From positions 306,841,950 to 306,905,949 of the forward strand of contig NC_081408.1 in NCBI RefSeq assembly GCF_030272615.1: 64,000 bases of DNA. The letters run 5' to 3'. The DNA is from Cryptomeria japonica. Its lineage: Eukaryota; Streptophyta; Pinopsida; Cupressales; Cupressaceae. Positions 21,036 to 32,563 of this stretch are shown here, in pieces; the first letter of the stretch is position 1; the number at the start of each line of letters is the position of its first letter. Under the pieces are notes generated by a model, which saw nothing but the letters and a program-made list of their open reading frames with translations, did not search any database and had not been told where the DNA came from. The position numbers were made by a program, and so were the translations under genes.

Positions 21036-24000
21036 ATGGAGTTCGAGGTTGCGTCCGCAAGTGTTGTTCCTGGAGGTTTCGGGGAGCTATCCTATAAAGA
21101 AGGAGTATCCAAAAATGAAGGCCAAGGCTAAAATGACAACTTGGAATGCGTCTGCTGTTCTGGATTCCTTGGAAAATATTTTCGAACCCGAAGTTCGTAA
21201 GCAGCCTAAGAGTCTCAGAGAGGCTGCATGCTCCTGGATGATTCATCACAGAGCTGACTCCCAATCCGTGGCAACATGTTTTTGGAATAGCAGTGCTCCC
21301 CAATGCGTGGTTCCCCTGGTCCCATACTGCCCTGAGCTCATAGCAGCTTGCGCGGAGGTTTTCGATCCCTCCTCATGCTCTGTCAACGACTCCCTCTTGA
21401 GATTGGTAGTATCTCCAGAGGCCATTAGGGAGATGATGTGCTGCCCAATTTTTGAAGCAACAGAGGTTTTCTCAGAAAGCTCAATGGAGGAGTTCTGGAG
21501 CACCAGGAGGGATGCTTTGACATTCTGTCAAAGCACTCTCAATCGAAGTCTATCCTCTGGACTTCCGAAGTTCCCTTTGTCCTACAGTGATCTAAGGCAA
21601 GAAGACCTTAAAGATATCTCTTCTACCCTGGCATGGCTGTGTGGTCATGACAGCGACCGGATATCACAGCCTCCATGATGGGTTTTCTCTTAAAATGTAG
21701 GAAGCAAAGGGAACTGTTTCACTTTGACTTCTTTGTGACTATTGCCAGGGCCATTATTAAACAATTATCTGAGTTCCAACAGTTGCGGCACTTCAGATTC
21801 TCTTCAGTATTGGTGCACCTTCTTTTACACCAAAATGAGGCTTTCTTCAGTCAGTTCATGCGGTTGGCCATGTACGATGAATCCGGAAACAGAATGCCGG
21901 TGTCCTGCTGGACACCTCTTCTGCTGGCCTCCTATGATTCATATCAGTTTTCGGATCTGTTCATGACTCCCGTGCTCAAAGACCTCAGAGTGATCCCCAA
22001 TGAGCTATTAGCCCGTTTCTCCCAGGTCCAGATGAATTGGATGCAAAATGAACACCCTCCTTGCGACTGGTTCATGGGCCTTGATTTTTCTTTCATCCGG
22101 GTGCATGGGTTCTTCGAAGAACCCTTTCGGTTGCCTACTTACGTAACTGATCGAATCCTAGCTCTCGAAATCGCAAGGCAGTTGATGAGGATCGAAGGAG
22201 CCATTGGAGCGGGAAAGCATGATACCTCTATCATCAAAGACAACAAGGCCATTGGTCCAATCACTCTAGTGAGAAGGAAAATTGTAGAAGAGATCCTGAC
22301 CTCAAAAATGGCACAGCTCGGTCTTGTAGTGATTGATGATTCTTGGAGCTATGACCTTGACGACTGCCTAAGCAAAAGAAAGAATGTTGTTAGGCATGAG
22401 CCTCAGAATTCATGGGCAGAGCGCACGAACCCATGGGTTGACGACTCGATCTTATATGTAGGCCTTGATGATTTTCCTGTCCTAAGACGCCCCCCATGGC
22501 TAAAGTTTTATTCCCCCTTGCAGAAATTCAACCCCGCGAAGCCTATCCCTCGAGCGTTGTTGGAAAATATGAAGACTTTAGCTTGGCCCAGAAGAAAAAG
22601 GGAAGATTTTTGGGTCTATCGACAAGAGGTGAATCAGCCTAGAGCTAGCATTGGAAATGCCCCGCTGGATGAGCGTTTTGAGTAGGAATGGTGTAAGGTA
22701 AATAAATCTGATGATGAGACAGGTGACAGTTCCTCACGCGGGGACTCGTCTCTCGAGGTTGCCCCGTGGCAGGAGGTAGAGGTTATAAATATTGAAAGGC
22801 AAGATCCAGAGCCACGAATTCTCCTTCCTTTGGATGGCGCAGCTCGCAGACCTCGCTCGCAGGCTGGTAAAAGGCGGTCCGAGAAGTAGTCGCGTGAAAG
22901 CCCTCCAAAGAAGAGGCAACATCCTAGCACATCAGGAGGGAGCCCGCCCTCTCAAACCCCATAAACATCCTCAGATCTTCAGCGGCCGGTGTCTTCCTTT
23001 GCTCAGGTACGTCCCTTTTTTACCTCATCTCTTGTTCAGGATATTTCTTTAGCTGTCCCCATGACCGCAATGCAGGCCTCAGTCTCTACTGCTCTCATTT
23101 TAGCCCCGGCGGGTACGTCGGTTGATCCCCAAAATGTTCTCCCGCAGGCCTCTGTCCCTTTCCTGGCCACAACTTTTATATCCACAACTTTTCCCTCGCC
23201 AATATCAGAAACAACCCCTGTGTTGCGTAGGCTACGTTTTGGAGAATCCTCCCCTCAGATTATGGGAGTAGCGTCCTCAAGCCCTGTCCCGTTAGGACCT
23301 TCCCCCTTTGTCCCGTTATTTTCCCCGTCGGCTCTGGCTCATCCCATCCAGACTGCTTTTGTTGGGCCTATTTTGCAATTCCCTTTTGCAGTTCCTCTAG
23401 GCGCAGCCTTTGCGGGTCAGGCTATCGATAATCCAGATGAGTTCCAGCAGCAGGTCGCTTATGATAGAACTACTTGCTTTGGTAAGATGGGCAAGCGAAA
23501 GGAAAAGGAAGGTGCTCGTCCAGCCCCCCCTCATTTGCAGACACATTTCAGCGAGCAAAAGGATTGCCTCTACTTTGCAAATCTTTTCCCCAAGGTTGAC
23601 AAGCCGGAATCTGAGATGAGACCTAATGATTACACACTACACGCCATCGACGTTAGCCTTCAAAGTGCCATGACATCTGACAAATTAGAGATGATGGAGG
23701 AGACTTCAAAAGCCGTATCCACAGATTTTATCAAGAAGTGTCGCCGTCTGGAAAAGATCCAAGCGAAGAATGCTAGTCTCGGAGATTCCCTCACCCAGCA
23801 AAAAAAGGAAGATAAAGCTCGGAGCTAAGAAATCAATCATCCACAAAGCCTGCTGGCTCAGGCTAATTCAGAAAAAGGGAAGCTACAGTCGGCCTTCAAC
23901 AATGTGAGCTCTCAGCTAAAAGGCCAAGAGACGACAAGGAACGTGGCTCTAAAGGAATTGCAGGAGAAGGATGCAGAGATACAACAATTAAAGGTAGCCT

Positions 24001-25016
24001 CTAGGGATGTTACTCAGGTCCAAATGCAGTTGCGTGAGGAAATTCTTCTAAAAGAGGATTATGCCCGTCAACTGAGTGAGGCTCAAGTATCATTGTCTGA
24101 AGAAAAGATGAAATTCGAAGCAGAACTGAAAGCGAGAGAGGCTAGTCTCGGACAATCCAGTGAGCGCATTTCAGAGGTGGAGACTCTTTTGCGGCATGAA
24201 CAAGATCATACATCGCAGCTACATCAAGCTGTCCGAAATGGAGAGGCAAAGATCCTCACTTTGGAGAATCAAGTAGCCATTAAACAAAGCAAATGCAGCA
24301 GGCTCCAACAGGAGATGGTTGCGAAGGATGATGAAATTTTGTGATTGCTGAGTATTCCACCTCCGGAGCAGGTTTCCCAAGACTTTTCTACCATATTGAC
24401 AAAACTGTATGTTTTTCATTGGGAAAAGGTAAAACAGTGTTGCCCTTCGCTGCAACCTGTGCTAAGATTCCTTAGTGAAGCGCAATCCCTCTGTGCCTAG
24501 GCCAATGCCCTTATTAGCAGTTCCATGCTTGTCATCGGTCCTAAGTTCCCGGTAGCCCAGGATCTTATTCCGTTGCTGTATGCTGCTCGAGATGAAGAAT
24601 TAAGGGAAAAGGGGATTGTTGACCGTCGGCAATTGATTAGAAAGACGAATGTTTTCATCAACCGGCACAAGGTAATCATGCAGACTTCGGCAGCCCTTGC
24701 ACCTTTGCAGTTTCCAGTTCCGGACGTCAAGCTGCATTTAGAGAGGTTTGTTTCCTTGGGCCCGCCTTCTCCGTTTCCCGCGGATGATACTGTGTTAGGA
24801 ATTGAGCAAATATTAAGCCAAGTTGAGCATTTGCAACAAGATAGAGCTTTCCTGCAGCGCCTAAGGAATCCTATTTCGGCAGCCGAGGGGGAGTGTCTTT
24901 TACACCCTCTGGCCCAACTCTCTGCTCTCCTAAAGCAGGTCCAGGATGAACTTGCACCCTTACCGTTTGATGAAGTGATTTGCCTAGATCAGTATTTCCA
25001 GAATTTGGAGGCGTAG
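21036..25016 (+). pseudogene. long sense accessory ORF (unknown, coiled-coil)
   Basis: ATG at 21036 opens a frame of about 1326 codons. It shifts near 21125 and returns near 21665, then continues in one frame through six stops (22683, 22887, 22962, 23826, 24342, 24498) to 25016. The N-terminal 550 residues are globular-looking, with many W, F and L in regular spacing (S-W-M-I-H-H-R, D-F-F-V-T-I-A-R, D-W-F-M-G-L-D-F). A basic K-R-R/P-P-K-K-R-Q patch (about 22875-22915, nuclear-signal-like) and a P/S/T-rich middle (23000-23400) follow. After these come a coiled coil rich in E, Q, K, L (23700-24340) and a globular end. I recognise no family. Position suggests an env-like or extra gag-like accessory gene. 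Confidence 0.65.
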
Positions 25017-25164
25017 GTTTCAGTCTTCGAGGATGAATGGTTGCCTTTGCAACAGGCCTTCGATCTGCTCCATCTCGTTTTGGCATAAGGTTTGGTCTGC
25101 GAGCCAGTAGTTTTTGGGTTCCCAAATTCCGCAGGCAGAATTTCCCCTGTTAGTCGCCAAGAAA

Positions 25165-25887
25165 TGTTCACATTAATTTTCTCGTAACTAAGGTTTTCGG
25201 CCGGGTTGCTTATTTTGCCTTTTCAGTTTTCCAGTAGCGCAGGGCGTACAAGACAATTGTCAGCTTGGCGTTACTCCCCCAATCCGTATTTGGCATTCAG
25301 TTTTTGGAGTAGCGCGACGGTGACAAATGGAGAGACGTTGTTGACTAGACTTCTTTTTGGGGCCCACCTTTTAGCGCACAAAGCAAACGGTTACTCGACA
25401 CCGTCATGTTTTGGCGGGTGCATTTCTGTTTGAAAGGGTTTCCTAGCTTGCCCTCTGCGGTTAGCGAAATCTTTTCGGTTTATGACAGTATGAAGATTGT
25501 TGTGGGCAGGGAGTGAAGTCTTGGGGCCGTTTTGCTGGGTGTGATCTTCAGGGCGACATGGCATGGTTTTTTGTTCAGGGGTGGTTATGCCTTTTTGGCT
25601 TGTTTGGGAGTTGTTTCCAGAGCCGCAGGCTCTATTTATGCTTGTTTTTTCCCTGTTAGTAGGGGTTCAAAACTTTTCAAGAAGAACAATTAAGTTTGTT
25701 TAGTAGGAATTTTAGCCTTTTAAAACTGTTATTGTTTTCTGGAGAAGGTTATTCAAACTGTGCCTGTGGCCTTTGTGATACTTCTTTCAGTATGCTATGA
25801 TGGTCTTTTCTGTGCTGTTCTATTAGAATTCCAATAACTTTGGGAGTACATTTATCTAAGATTTTGCCGATTAAACTATGTTTTGCA
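25165..25887 (+). repeat. 3' LTR of the Tat-like element
   Basis: TGTTCACATTAATTTTCT to CTATGTTTTGCA, the partner of 13055-13778. The 148 bp between the accessory stop and this LTR has no strong polypurine tract. Confidence 0.92.
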
Positions 25888-26228
25888 CTTGTTATTTGGT
25901 AAATGCATGATAAGTATTTCCTTATGTTGCAAAGAAATTTAATTGCATCTTGGCTATGTTCCTAATTCAGACTTGTAGATTGTTGAATGGGCTTTAAAAT
26001 CATATGTACTTGGGTTTTGTATGCTCATGTCTTCTAAAAATGCTCTGGCGTATCACCTCAATAGTCTAGATTTATTGTTCTTAAAGTTTCCTTCTTTTCC
26101 CTTTCCTCCAAACCCATAAGGAAGAGCGGGCTTCTCAATCCCGGAGGTCATTCAGTGAAACCTGCGCAACTGGTCCCCCATCACTGAATTTCCGATAAGG
26201 CTGTTCGTTTCCAAGGTAAAATTTAGAG
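25888..26228. other. unassigned sequence after the 3' LTR
   Basis: No coding frame is recognisable. It separates the gypsy LTR from copia gag sequence. It might be leader sequence of a second, truncated copy of the Tat-like family (the 5' copy lacks its leader) or a degraded piece of copia gag. I cannot decide. Confidence 0.3.
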
Positions 26229-27098
26229 TCAACAGAAGGACTTTCTAAAGTTGTTCTTGTTAACTTCTGGAGGAGTATTGATTATTTTTGGATCCCAATT
26301 CTTCTTTTTCTTGCTTTCACTTTTGATTGGGCTTTTTAGGGATTCAACATACCTCTTTGGCTCTTTATTTGACTTCTTTGGTGCATTTTTGGAGACTTCT
26401 TTATTGGCCATTTGGTTTTCTTTATGACCAAGTCTTGTCTTATTGAATGGTGACTTCTCTTCATTTTAATATATCATCCAAAATCTTGTACTCTTATCAA
26501 ACTCGAGGCTCTTGTTCAACTTGGAGGATGTCTTACCTAGTTCCTTTCTCAAAGAAACAATTTCGGACCCTAACCTTTGACACAATATTCTAACTTTACG
26601 TTTAATTGGTTTCTCATCTCTTCCTCAATCCTTTTCCCTTCTTCAATTTGAACTTTTAGATCGATGATCACTTTTTCGGATTTTTCAAGGCTTCATACTA
26701 ACTCCACATTAGTTTTATTGTCCTCTTGAAGTTGTAGCTCAATTTTCTGATTTCTTTTCTTAAGTTTCTCAATCTCTTTGTAGGCATAATGGAGTTCTTC
26801 CTCAAGATCCACTTCCCCTTTGTCTTCACCATGCGCTTCCTTTAAATCTTTTTCTTCTACATCCATCTCTTGTTTTCTTTCACTCATAAAGTCATCTTCT
26901 CTTTCTAGGATATCATCTTTTGTTTTTGTTGCCAAGCGTGTTCCGTTTCTCACCTCGTCACTTTTGCTTTCCTCTTTGCTATCACTTGCATTTGGTTTTG
27001 TTTGCTGATCAAAGCTCTGCTTGGTATTTCCTTTTCTTCTTGCTATGTGTGCTCCCCTAGATCAACCTTCAAGTTGTCAAACTATTTTTGAAGTAACC
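26229..27098 (-). pseudogene. copia-type gag, coiled-coil part
   Basis: The minus strand gives D-L-E-E-E-L-H-Y-A-Y-K-E-I-E-K-L-K-K-R (26693-26953), an acidic-then-coiled-coil segment. S-E-I-V-S-L-R-K-E-L-G-K-T (about 26550) and S-P-F-N-K-T-R-L-G (about 26430) follow, then a lysine-rich stretch. This order is the middle of the long plant copia gag that ends in zinc knuckles, which are found at 12595-13054. The N-terminal UBN2-type domain is missing, since the gag text begins within about 50 nt of the primer site. Frame changes are present. Confidence 0.65.
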
Positions 27099-27099
27099 A

Positions 27100-28293
27100 A
27101 CTCTCATACCAATTGATGAGCACATGATATATTGAGAGGGGGAGGGGTAAGGGGTGAATCAGTATAATACAATCTTCAACTTTTTCAAACTCAATACAAT
27201 ATCATTCATATAAGATGCAACAATTACGCGACACAAGAACGCAAGATTTACGTAGAAAACATTACAAGGGAAAACCACGACAAAAATATTATTTATATAA
27301 ACTTGTCTTACAAACTTCATAGGCACCAACTCATAGGAGACACCAATCACTTCAATTCGTAGGCACCAGCTCCCACAACTAAGCACCAACTTAGTGAAGG
27401 ACACCAATCTCTCCTCTAGGAAGGAGGCACCAACCTCTTCTATAAAAATTCACCTTATAAATCTGCCTTAAATCTGCTATGAATCACTTCAACTTCTTCA
27501 CAATTCTGTGCTAAACCTCTTCACAAATCTGCTCCAATTCTTTTCATAAATCTGCTCTTGATATCTTTGCATATCTACTCTGACCTTCATAAAAACCAAA
27601 TCTGCAATACTCTTCATATTTCCTGCTCTAGATCTGCTACAGATTACCTTAAAAAATCTGCTATAAGACTACTCTTAAGTTTGCTCCAAATCTGCTCTTA
27701 GGTCTGTTCCAAATCTTCTACAAATCAGCCTGCTATGAATCTTTCTTCGTGAAGATCTGCCTTAAATTACCTTGAAAATCAGCCTCAAATCTGCTCTTAG
27801 GTCTGCTCCAAATCTGCTACAAATCACCTCCAAAAATCTGCTATAAATTTCATTGAAAGGTCTACTACAAACCTGTTGATGGAGAATATACTTCTGCTCT
27901 AAATCTGAATGATATTTCATTAGCTGCTTGATGTCTTTACCTCAACTTCATCTTTAATTTATACCCAAATCATGCCTTTTCATCGAAGAGGTCGTCAGCC
28001 TCATGTGAAAATAATAATTTTAATTTAATTTCACTAATGAGGTTGGCCAAGCTTTGCACATAAGTAAATTTATTTTAGGTCCGCAACTTTTTATTTTACC
28101 AAGGAGGTCCACCAACTTTTGCTTATAAATAAATTTATTTTATTATTAATACATAGGTTGGTGAACCGTTAAAATTTAAGTATTTATCTTTAATTGAATA
28201 AATATTTTTTGATTAAACCTCCTTTGACTATCAATAATAAGTCGTCTTGACATTAATTCCCCTTTGACATCAATGACAACAATATTTCCAACA
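27100..28293 (-). repeat. 5' LTR and primer site of the copia-type element
   Basis: The LTR spans 27114-28293 (TGATGAGCAC to TTTCCAACA on the plus strand). On the minus strand it starts TGTTGGAAATATTG and ends GTGCTCATCA. The primer site TTGGTATGAGAG (about 27100-27112) differs from the tRNA-Met complement by one base in its first eight to ten. Many AAATCTGCT blocks fill 27440-27900. Confidence 0.75.
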
Positions 28294-28870
28294 CAAATTA
28301 TTACATTTTTCCTCTAGTGAAAACCCTTGTGGTTTGGAGATTGAACTTGGTTCATCTCAACCATTTGGAGGACAAAAACCCTTTTGGAGAAGATTGGCCA
28401 TGGTGGTCAAAGATCCTCTCTGCTGATTCAGTGTGGCTCATTCAGAGTTGCAGGTTGTGCTTGGAAAGAAGATTGCAAGTTCAGTTGAAGGTTAAATCGT
28501 GAAGACTTGTAGGCAAGATGATTTATTTAAGTTAGAGGTGATTGTTCCTCTTGAGTTTTATTTATTTTTGATTGGTAATATGCAGCCAAAGCTGCGGAAA
28601 TATATTAATTTGTTGAAAAATTACATGAGATTTAATCAACAGTCTGAGCAACATGGCTTTAGGACTACTGCCAGAGAACCCAAAATCCAAAAACCACTCA
28701 ACCTACTGGTTTCTGATACCACTATCAGATACAAAATCTACTCTACTGCCAAAAATAGCAGATAATGAACAATTAAAATCAGCTCTGAAAGGTCAAACCC
28801 CAGATTTGGTGTGAGATCAGAGAAGCATTCCGTTGCTTGCTTCTGCACATTTTTTGTTGTTCTTCTTTTT
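28294..28870. other. unassigned sequence
   Basis: There are short ORFs on the plus strand (28317-28502 and 28499-28765) without recognisable motifs. By position it could be the decayed LINE part between ORF1 and ORF2, but I find no endonuclease motif in it. Confidence 0.3.
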
Positions 28871-30004
28871 CTAGACTGTGTGCCATGCATTTGCTCTGTC
28901 TCCCTCAAAATAATTCTTTAGAGGATGAGGTGAAGCTTGAGAGGGAGTGTAAGCTAGCCTACGAGAATTGGAACTTGCATCAAGGGCTGAGGAGTCTGAA
29001 GGATGCTTGACCACTAGGGCTGTGATTATCGTGTCACTGTATTGTGGAGGATCCACCATGACGGAAGAGGCCTTATTGAGTGCTGTGTTGCAAGAAGTCG
29101 ATGAGGCAGGACCTTGCCTAAAGATTTTGTAGCCAGGTAAGGGAGAGGCTCTGCCAACACATGAATCTTTTCTGTGTTAGGTTCATCACCAGCAATTGGA
29201 GAAAGATATTGGTGACAGGGTTTAGCCCCAACTCACCAAGTGCCCCTCCTTTTAGGATCATTAGAGGTTTTGTTGCCCTTTGATGGATTGTGCCCAATGC
29301 AGTAACATCTTCGACACCTGAAGGGTATTCTTCATAATCAATCGGTTGCTTCCACACCTTATTGCAGGATTTGATTTCAATTTCTGTGGGTAAAGGTTTT
29401 GAAAGATCCATTTCCACCAAAATGTGAGCTAATGTGAAAGATGTCTAAAGGGTAAAAGTAGATTTTGAATTGGAAGATGCATTGTGTGAGTCTCAACATC
29501 CTCAGAGGTCTCCTTATCCAAGTCAACAAAGAGCTAAGTGGGCATTCCATAATTGAGTATTGGAGCATCCATCGATCCAGCGCAAGATATGGGGTTGCTT
29601 GAGACCCCAACGCTAAAAGAGGGGATCCAATACAATTCACCCGTTGGGAATGGTTTGGGGCTTTGCTTTCCCTCACCATTGATCCTCCTAGTGTTTAGAA
29701 CTCTGTGACTAGGAAATGAAGCACTCACCTTGTCAGTGCCGTCACCAGATGCTAGGTTTCTAGGAGGATTTGAATCGGATCGATCAAAAGCCCTAAAGGA
29801 GGAATGATTGCCTGAGCTGCCATCAACAATACAAAAACTCGATGTCCATTTAGAGGAATTGCTTGAAATAGAGATGTTTTGAGTCTTGGTGCTAGGAGGA
29901 ATGAAGTCAAAGAGTGCAAAGTGGTCACTTACACCGGGAGATCATTCCTTGCTCCGATCAAAAACCCTAGTCGCATGTAGAACAAAATTATTTGAGAGTG
30001 CCAT
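28871..30004 (-). pseudogene. LINE ORF1 remnant
   Basis: From ATG at 30002-30004 the minus strand reads M-A-L-S-N-N-F-V-L-H-A and stays in one frame for about 200 codons with stops near 29943 and 29531. Further on, V-E-M-D-L-S-K-P-L-P-T-E-I-E-I and K-V-W-K-Q-P-I-D-Y-E-E-Y-P match the segment before the knuckle in plant LINE ORF1. C-R-R-C-Y-C-I-G-H-N-P-S-K in another frame is a degraded zinc knuckle. Most of the DUF4283 core is deleted. The protein would bind LINE RNA. It may be the 5' gene of the LINE at 1675-11046. Confidence 0.6.
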
Positions 30005-31365
30005 TTTTTTTAATAGTAGAAAAAATATTATTATGGGGTGCCTCTTGAGTTTATTGTTATTCTTGATTTGAAGGATTTATTGGGAGGTTTAGTTCATCTT
30101 TTTAGCAGCTAGCTCTTCAGCAACTAGGCATTGAAAGCTATGATGTAATAAGTCAATGGTTTCACTTCCTCTTGTTGGGCATATGAGTATATGAAATTTC
30201 GGCTTGAAGTTTGTGCTGGATGTGGAGGAGATTTGGAAACCATGTCAGTCCTTAGCCAATTCACGGGTCAGAGACAGAGTTAGATTGTGGAGCTAGCAAG
30301 GAGACAGTAGTGAATAAATACAAAATAAAAGGGAAATCGTGCGCCTATTGAAAGACGAGTGGTGAGATGGCAGTTTAGAGCAGCCGACTATTTCCAAAAG
30401 GAAACAAAAAGGGAATCGTGGGAAATGAATAAGCTGGGTGTGGAAATTAAATTTGAGTTGGCATTGAAAATAAAGACTTACTGGAGGTGATTTAAGGCAT
30501 AAAACTGATTGCTGCTAGTTTCAAGGAGCTCATGGGAAATCTAGCTTGATGTGAGGTTGGTGAATGTTTAGTTTGGGTAGATGTAATTGTGCAAATCATA
30601 CTAATGTGACTGAATGGGTTTTCTGTTCGATTGGTTTAAGGATGGCATGAAGCTCCAATACTTTGGTGTGAGAGGGGGATAATTGTTGAGTGCAAGGAAA
30701 GTGCAAGGAAAGCATTTTCTTTGTTGGTCGTTTCTCTTTGTAGGATTGTAATGCGCTTACAAGGTCTCATTGAGGGAGATTTTGTTTGACTGATGTTGCT
30801 GCCTCCAAAGGGCAATTGTGACCATCCCTCTAAAGTCAGAAAGATGCTAATGTCAAGTTTGTAAACTGAATTCATTACAGCAGATTCTTAAATAAATTAT
30901 TGTTGCTTTATTTCCTTCCAGTTAGTGTATGCTGCTGCTGTGTTATTTATTCTCAGTGCAGTTTATAAAGTCTTCCCAATACACTTAAATATTAGCAAAC
31001 TCCAAGCATCATTAAACTCAGCAAACTGGAACCCTTCACAAACCCATGCAAGCGAACTGTTGGACATAATTACAAGTGAGAAGTGCCAATTTTTTTTGTA
31101 GCTACAACAGTGGTGTTTCTTACAGATTTAGAACTTGCTGAGTGCTTGCAAGATATTTTCAAAGCTAAGTTACTCAACCTTGAAATTGCCGATTAATAGT
31201 GCTAAGTTTTGGCTGTGGTCTTATGGATAAACATGTAAACAAAGCAAAAGTGCGGTAAAAATGCTGATTTTTGGTCTTTTAAAGTAAATCTGACCAATGC
31301 AGGCATTTTTGTGTGATTTTAGATAGTATTTCAATTGCATATGAATAATGGCATGTACTATGAAG
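30005..31365. other. unassigned sequence
   Basis: About 1.36 kb without a supported ORF, repeat pair or terminal motif on either strand. The first part may be LINE 5' leader. The rest could be host intron or intergenic DNA. Confidence 0.35.
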
Positions 31366-31373
31366 GTCTATGT

Positions 31374-32135
31374 CATAGTTCGAAAACTTTGCAGACTCGC
31401 CGCAGACTTGCCAAGACTCGTGAGTCCGTTGGCGGGCCGAGTTGACTTGCCACGGACTCGTGAGCTGAGTCCATTTAACACACTCGTGATTTTTTGCAGT
31501 GGACTCGGCTAGAGTCTAATATCAGGGCTCACGAGTCCTTCATCAGGACTCTTGACATTTGCTGGAAACACACAGTTAGACTTAAAACACATTTTTTTTT
31601 CACTTTCCCTCATTTCAGTCAATTGTTATTGCTCAAAACAAGTCTGTAGGGTTTGAAGAAGGTGAGGAAACAAGATCAAAGATGAGGACTTTGATGTTGA
31701 AGAAGAAGAATCAACTCATCATTTAGATACCTCAGCATCTACTAGTTCAAGGCTGGAAAAATTGAGTTATATTAGGAGAAGCAAGATGAAGATGTAGTCT
31801 TTAGTTTGCTGTCTTTCACATTTGGACATATCATTATATGTTATTTTGTAAACATTTATAAACTTATGCTGCTGTTATACATTTTGAAGTTTGAAAGTCG
31901 AAACTATGAGTATGAATGATGAAATTTCAAATATTGAGTATTTGGAGATCATATGACGTGTAATGTTTCAATTATGACTCTTATGGTCTCTAAATGCATT
32001 AATTTCTTTTTCTTTTTTTGTAAAACTATGGTTTTCTTTTTTTGCTGAGCCCTTGCCAAGTCCTTTCCCGAGTTTTTGCCGAGTCTGAGTCCGAGTCCAA
32101 TTTTTGGGTTGCCGAGTTCGAGTTTTCCAACTATG
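31374..32135 (+). mobile_element. non-autonomous hAT-like element 1
   Basis: Imperfect terminal inverted repeats CATAGTTCGAAAACT and (reverse) CATAGTTGGAAAACT bound 762 bp. The flanks GTCTATGT (31366-31373) and GTTTATGT (32136-32143) form an 8-bp target duplication with one mismatch, the hAT hallmark. Subterminal zones are packed with GACTCG/CGAGTC motifs (31390-31550 and 32050-32125), likely transposase-binding sites. In the middle (about 31680-31795) a frame reads D-E-D-F-D-V-E-E-E-E and ends with a stop, which looks like the C-terminal tail of a plant hAT transposase. The catalytic part is gone. Confidence 0.75.
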
Positions 32136-32143
32136 GTTTATGT

Positions 32144-32317
32144 GGTCCCAAAATCCTTAGTTTGGGCTTGCTGGTGAGGGCTTTGTTCCTTGATCCTGCA
32201 TCGTATTGTGGTAGGGTATGTGCTTGGGGTGCTGCTCACTGACTCCCTTCGGGGCTTTTCCCCTAGACCTTACAAGAGTTGCTACCTTCCAACTCTATGT
32301 TGGGCTACCAACTCCAA
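32144..32317. other. short unassigned sequence
   Basis: 174 bp with GGGGCTTTTCCCC (an inverted repeat). It ends in the TCCAA target duplication of the next element. No gene. Confidence 0.3.
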
Positions 32318-32563
32318 TATTAGAATATTTAATTATATCTTAGTCACCTATATTTAGTTCCTTGTTTAATGGTCATTTAGCTTTTTAGTTAATTAGCTTT
32401 TAAGCTTTATTTAGCATTTAGCTTTTTAGTAGTTCACTTTAAACGACTTGTTCTTAATATAGAATGTCGTCCTTGTAATCTCTTTATATACGCTTGTATA
32501 TTGTTGAATAGTTTATCTGATTATTGAATCATTCATTGAATTTATTTTTCATGGTATCAAAAC
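32318..32563 (+). repeat. 5' LTR and primer site of copy 2
   Basis: The LTR is 32318-32551 and the primer site 32552-32563. It carries repeated TTAGCTTTT units and TTTATATACGC, a TATA-like box near 32485. Confidence 0.8.

Larger units (their letters stand above)
13055..25887 (+). mobile_element. 12.8-kb Ty3/gypsy element, Tat-like, with extra ORFs
   Basis: LTRs of 724 and 723 bp (13055-13778 and 25165-25887, both TG...CA) flank gag, protease, an extra RNase H, RT, RNase H and integrase (to 19489), an antisense ORF (20453-19722) and a long sense ORF (21036-25016). A second RNase H and antisense ORFs are known from the Tat lineage of plant Ty3/gypsy. The LTRs differ at several percent by eye. 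The 5' LTR runs directly into mid-gag, so the primer site and gag N-terminus are missing. No clear polypurine tract or matching target duplication is seen (GGAGG against CTTGT). Stops and frameshifts make it defective. It lies inside the copia-type element. Confidence 0.85.
11047..28293 (-). mobile_element. copia-type gag-only LTR element with nested inserts
   Basis: The right LTR (27114-28293, 1180 bp) is the 5' LTR on the minus strand and starts TGTTGGAAATATTG. The primer site TTGGTATGAGAG lies at its end (about 27100-27112). The left LTR (11047-12322) is preceded on the minus strand by the polypurine tract AAAAGGGGAGAT. Only parts of gag remain: a coiled coil, a conserved S-P-F-N-K-T-R-L-G motif and two zinc knuckles. 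Protease, integrase and RT are absent, as gag runs from A-L-H-A-Q to the 3' region. The 13055-25887 gypsy element sits between the two gag parts. The left LTR lacks about 280 bp, so no target duplication can be read. Confidence 0.7.

Noticed and set aside
13050-25892. A target duplication for the Tat-like element
   Set aside because: The adjoining bases GGAGG and CTTGT do not match, and no nearby 4-6 bp repeat fits the TG...CA boundaries.
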